64,000 nt of DNA from Desertivirga brevis (GTDB taxonomy: Bacteria > Bacteroidota > Bacteroidia > Sphingobacteriales > Sphingobacteriaceae), in contig NZ_JAFEWF010000011.1 of the NCBI RefSeq assembly GCF_017355835.1, forward strand, positions 124,001 through 188,000, read 5' to 3'. Below are positions 61,263 to 64,000 of the stretch, piece by piece. Below the pieces are notes generated by a model, which worked only from the letters and a program-made list of their open reading frames with translations, did no database searches and was not told the DNA's origin. Every line of letters starts with the position of its first letter. The first letter of the stretch is position 1. A program made the position numbers and the translations under genes.

Positions 61263-63086
61263 TTATGTCCTGGCTTTTCTCAATGCTTCATAAATCGCGT
61301 CCTGTATTCTGGGTCGTATTTTTAGGGTAGATAATTTATCTGACACTTGCGGATTAACACGATTAGACAAAAAAATATAAATAAGTTTATATTGAGGATC
61401 TACCCAAACACATGTTCCAGTATAACCGGTGTGACCAAAAGTTTGGGGAGAAGCAAGTTTGGACGGGTAGGTGCCTGTTTCCGGATCCCACCTGTCAAAC
61501 CCCAGTCCCCGCCTGCTAGTCTCAGACTGTCTGGAGGTGAACAAAGAGATGGTAGAGGGTTCAAAATACTTCACCCCCCCATAAGTTCCCCCATTTAATA
61601 TCATCTGAAATAAAATTGCCAGATCATTAGAGCTTGCAAATAGTCCTGCATGACCTGCAACCCCTCCTGCCATGGCAGCCCCCTGATCGTGAACGTAGCC
61701 TTCCAACAAAGTCTTCCTGAACAGCAGATCCTGCTCCGTTGGAATGATCCTACTTTTGGGAAAGCGCATCCGTGGATTAAATCCTGCTGTCTGCATTCCC
61801 AATGGTTGATAAAACTCCCTTTCAACGTATTGATTAAGTGGCAGGGCTGACTGCCTCTCAATGGCCTCTTTCAGGAAATACATACTCAAATCGCTGTACT
61901 CATATTTACCTCTTTTATTAATTGAGCTTCGCAACATTTGAGGAAGCATTACCTCTTCGTAATAGTTCTTTCTTAAATAATAACCATCTGCAACCTTCAC
62001 TGAATAAAGCCCAGAAGAATCCCGGTTAAAATCTACAGGCTTAATATTCCGATAGAATGGGATAAAAGGAGTTAACCCCCCTTCATGAAGCATTAACTCC
62101 TTTAAGGTAAGATCGTTCTTAGTGGTAGACCGGGCAATAGGAAGATAGGTTCCAAGGCCTTGGTTCAAATCGATCTTTCCCTGCTCGCATAATCGCATGG
62201 CCGCAATAGTAGTAGCAGAAATTTTAGTCACTGAAGCAAGATCAAAAATATCCTCTACCTTATCTTTCTCTTTACTACTATAGGTATGAGAACCATAGCT
62301 CTTATTAAAGATCACCTTTCCATCCTTAACAACCATTACCACCGCCCCTGGAGTAGCTTTCGCTGTTAGAGCCTCACTCATTATTTTATCTACTGGCAGT
62401 GCCAGATCTTCTGTCCGTATTCCCAGCTCTTCCGGCACAGTGTATTTCAAACGAATAGCTCCAATTTCAAATCCATCTCCTTTCTTAAAAAAACGGGATA
62501 CTGTAGTTGATAATCTTGCCTTGGACTCTACTCCTCCAAAAACGAGTTGAGCGGTATGAGTAGCAGATACCTCTGACTTCTCCGCTGTCCAGATCACAGG
62601 TACCTCCACATTGTCCAAATGCTTCAAACTCTGGGCTTCACCGAAAAGGACCAACAGAACCGACTTACTTTTACTGAGGTCAAGAATAAAATGAAGGATG
62701 CCTGGATCTGAAACTGTACTATCAGTTAGTTGAACTATAACGGTTTGATAAAGTTTCAGGTCAGTATTCAGCTTGTCTAATCCCAGAGCCTCAGTATACT
62801 TAGACGAGGAGAATTTATCGACTTTGGCAAATTTGTTCAAAAGACTGTCAAAGGTTAGGGCATACCGAAATCCTATATTCACGCTAGCGATGCGATTAGA
62901 CACAATGTCTTTAATAGGAACAAGTCCCGGGGCATTTCTTAGCAATACTGTCGAACTCTCGACTCTCTTTGCTTCATCCAGCCAGGATTGGTTATCCTTA
63001 TGCGGAAGTTCTGCCGAAAGGAAAATGAACAGTGAAGCAATAATCAGGGGAAATAGAATGAAATATTGTAAAGAGAGTTTTCTCAT
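61263..63086 (-). CDS. Serine hydrolase (class C beta-lactamase fold) with residual GH3 C-terminal domain
   Basis: An N-terminal signal or anchor is followed by a domain of about 180 residues starting ESSTVLLRNAPGLVPIKD, which resembles the C-terminal domain of GH3 glycosidases. Residues about 225-600 form a class C beta-lactamase/DD-peptidase fold with S285 and K288 (ASVTKIS), Y397 (YSD) and GHTGYTGT. Relatives in this phylum are often about 970 residues with a complete GH3 (NagZ-like) catalytic domain first; that domain is absent here. It probably acts on peptidoglycan fragments. It lies 77 bp upstream of bshA in the transcript. Confidence 0.85.
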   Translation of the reverse strand: MRKLSLQYFILFPLIIASLFIFLSAELPHKDNQSWLDEAKRVESSTVLLRNAPGLVPIKDIVSNRIASVNIGFRYALTFDSLLNKFAKVDKFSSSKYTEALGLDKLNTDLKLYQTVIVQLTDSTVSDPGILHFILDLSKSKSVLLVLFGEAQSLKHLDNVEVPVIWTAEKSEVSATHTAQLVFGGVESKARLSTTVSRFFKKGDGFEIGAIRLKYTVPEELGIRTEDLALPVDKIMSEALTAKATPGAVVMVVKDGKVIFNKSYGSHTYSSKEKDKVEDIFDLASVTKISATTIAAMRLCEQGKIDLNQGLGTYLPIARSTTKNDLTLKELMLHEGGLTPFIPFYRNIKPVDFNRDSSGLYSVKVADGYYLRKNYYEEVMLPQMLRSSINKRGKYEYSDLSMYFLKEAIERQSALPLNQYVEREFYQPLGMQTAGFNPRMRFPKSRIIPTEQDLLFRKTLLEGYVHDQGAAMAGGVAGHAGLFASSNDLAILFQMILNGGTYGGVKYFEPSTISLFTSRQSETSRRGLGFDRWDPETGTYPSKLASPQTFGHTGYTGTCVWVDPQYKLIYIFLSNRVNPQVSDKLSTLKIRPRIQDAIYEALRKART

Positions 63087-63266
63087 TAATCTGGTCGATG
63101 CAAAAATTTATTAACGAAAATAACACAGACAGGTGATATAATGCTAAATAAAGTTTTGGAAAACCTCAATAAGTAGTAGAATAAAAAAAGTTTGATTGAT
63201 GAGATGTGTATAAACTAATTAGGTTAGGTTAAATGGTGTAATAAAACCCGCAAAAAACTACTCTTC

Positions 63267-63521
63267 CTAGTTGAAGGTACGTCTTTGCATAACGAGCGCT
63301 TGAACCTCATGGGGTTCCAGTTGTAATAATAGGGAGCCTAAAAGAACGGCATTTTTATCCCCAGACTTGAAGCCCCGGATCACTGCCTTACGAATAAGAT
63401 TATAGTCAACCTTTCCGTCGTTACAATAGTTAGAAATAGTATGTAAAAAAGTGTTTGACGGCCTCTTTGCCATCTTATACAGAATTTCCTTTACCTGACC
63501 TTCCACTTCTGCTTTATCCAT
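63267..63521 (-). CDS. Hypothetical protein, 84 aa
   Basis: I do not recognise the family. It is a small soluble protein, predicted mostly helical (VKEILYKMAKRPSNTFLHTI; DYNLIRKAVIRGFKSGDKNA). MDKAEVEG at 63521 is the likely start, with MTFMDK at 63530 as the alternative. It starts 15 bp after the small membrane protein gene at 63537 ends and may share its transcript. Confidence 0.6.
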   Translation of the reverse strand: MDKAEVEGQVKEILYKMAKRPSNTFLHTISNYCNDGKVDYNLIRKAVIRGFKSGDKNAVLLGSLLLQLEPHEVQALVMQRRTFN

Positions 63522-63536
63522 AAACGTCAACAGAGT

Positions 63537-63680
63537 CTATAGGCTGGTATAAATTGCAAGTGATAAAACTACCATAAAAAGTAGCAGATACATAAAGGCA
63601 TCAAATCTTCTGTTTTCTGCATAAGAGAACTTCGATTTGTGGTAGGGAGCCTCTTCCGGAGTGTACGTTTTCAAAATCAT
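63537..63680 (-). CDS. Small single-span membrane protein, 47 aa
   Basis: It reads MILKTYTPEEAPYHKSKFSY, a basic stretch, then a hydrophobic helix AFMYLLLFMVVLSLAIYTSL and stop. Charge distribution predicts the N-terminus in the cytoplasm. No family recognised. It is the upstream neighbour of the 84-residue hypothetical. Confidence 0.55.
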   Translation of the reverse strand: MILKTYTPEEAPYHKSKFSYAENRRFDAFMYLLLFMVVLSLAIYTSL

Positions 63681-63919
63681 AAAAAATGGGATTTAAGATG
63701 TGACAATACTAAAGCAAAGTTTAGTCCATAAGATTGAAAATCAGTGTACTCTGTCTCCTTCTACCGAATAATTAAGCAGGGAAATTAAAAATTAACTTTT
63801 GGTTTAATAAAAGGTGTAAGAAAATCAGCACACTGAACAAAAAAGTGGTCGCAGTGTATAGCTTTTTTACATATGTACTAAATACACTATGCTAGCTGTT
63901 TTCCAAGGAATTAGATGTC
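63681..63919. other. Intergenic region, 239 bp
   Basis: AT-rich; no gene, terminator hairpin or repeat was recognised. Confidence 0.4.
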
Positions 63920-64000
63920 CTAATAAGCAGTTTTCTTCATCAACTCGCTCTTTATTGCCCTCTCCAATTCATCAGGTTTTCGCGTGCCGATAATGTATTC
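63920..64000 (-). CDS. C-terminal end of an unidentified protein (partial)
   Basis: The last 26 codons of a minus-strand gene read EYIIGTRKPDELERAIKSEL and end MKKTAY before the stop. The segment resembles the C-terminus of an aldo/keto reductase-type protein, but it is too short to assign. Confidence 0.4.
   Translation of the reverse strand, partial: EYIIGTRKPDELERAIKSELMKKTAY

Noticed and set aside
1..64000. CRISPR array, rRNA operon or replication origin
   Set aside because: No spaced identical repeats, rRNA sequence or DnaA-box cluster was seen. recF lies here without dnaA or dnaN next to it.

Overview
The window looks like a chromosomal segment of a Bacteroidota member, most likely Sphingobacteriaceae (Pedobacter-like). 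The evidence is a SusC/SusD pair, genes preceded by the Bacteroidota -7 element TAnnTTTG rather than strong Shine-Dalgarno sites, bacillithiol genes (bshA, ytxJ), and a CTnDOT-like integrase lacking the first catalytic arginine. Family assignments come from reading the proteins; no database search was possible.

Layout. 1-6.5 kb: the end of an isochorismatase-fold hydrolase, a frameshifted monooxygenase, two PAS histidine kinases (the first with a frameshift at its start), a receiver protein and an SPW membrane protein. 7.4-29.7 kb: a continuous minus-strand series of 15 genes. In transcription order these are a DsbA-like protein, a 1087-residue heme/flavin fusion protein, trpE-G-D-C-B-A (no trpF), a cysteine synthase, a TlpA-like thioredoxin, susC, susD, a Tat-exported flavin oxidase, a cysteine desulfurase and an exported propeller-amidohydrolase. 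29.8-31.3 kb: an NmrA-type reductase divergent from an HxlR regulator. 31.8-38.5 kb: a mobile region beside tRNA-Ser(GGA), with an IS21-family element inside a radC gene, a Fic protein with an AbiEi-like N-terminus, and a tyrosine recombinase. 38.6-64 kb: mostly housekeeping genes: asparaginase, TatD, DnaK, two FKBPs, NrnA, Ndk, a DUF721 protein, RecF, a TPR protein, RibH, YtxJ, OsmC, LipA, Nnr, UvrA, a lytic transglycosylase, an RsuA-family pseudouridine synthase, a lactonase, BshA and a serine hydrolase.

The most interesting object is the fusion protein at 25673-28936. It joins an indoleamine 2,3-dioxygenase-like heme domain, a CPR-type FAD/NADPH reductase without its flavodoxin part, a cytochrome b5 domain and an unassigned helical tail. 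In animals, cytochrome b5 and P450 reductase are the partners reported to reduce IDO1, so this looks like a self-sufficient version in one chain. Its gene lies directly upstream of trpE, with no recognisable promoter between them, and the trp genes run straight on into sulfur-handling and outer-membrane uptake genes. I infer a dedicated tryptophan- or indole-derived, possibly sulfur-containing, metabolic system. The product or substrate is unknown.
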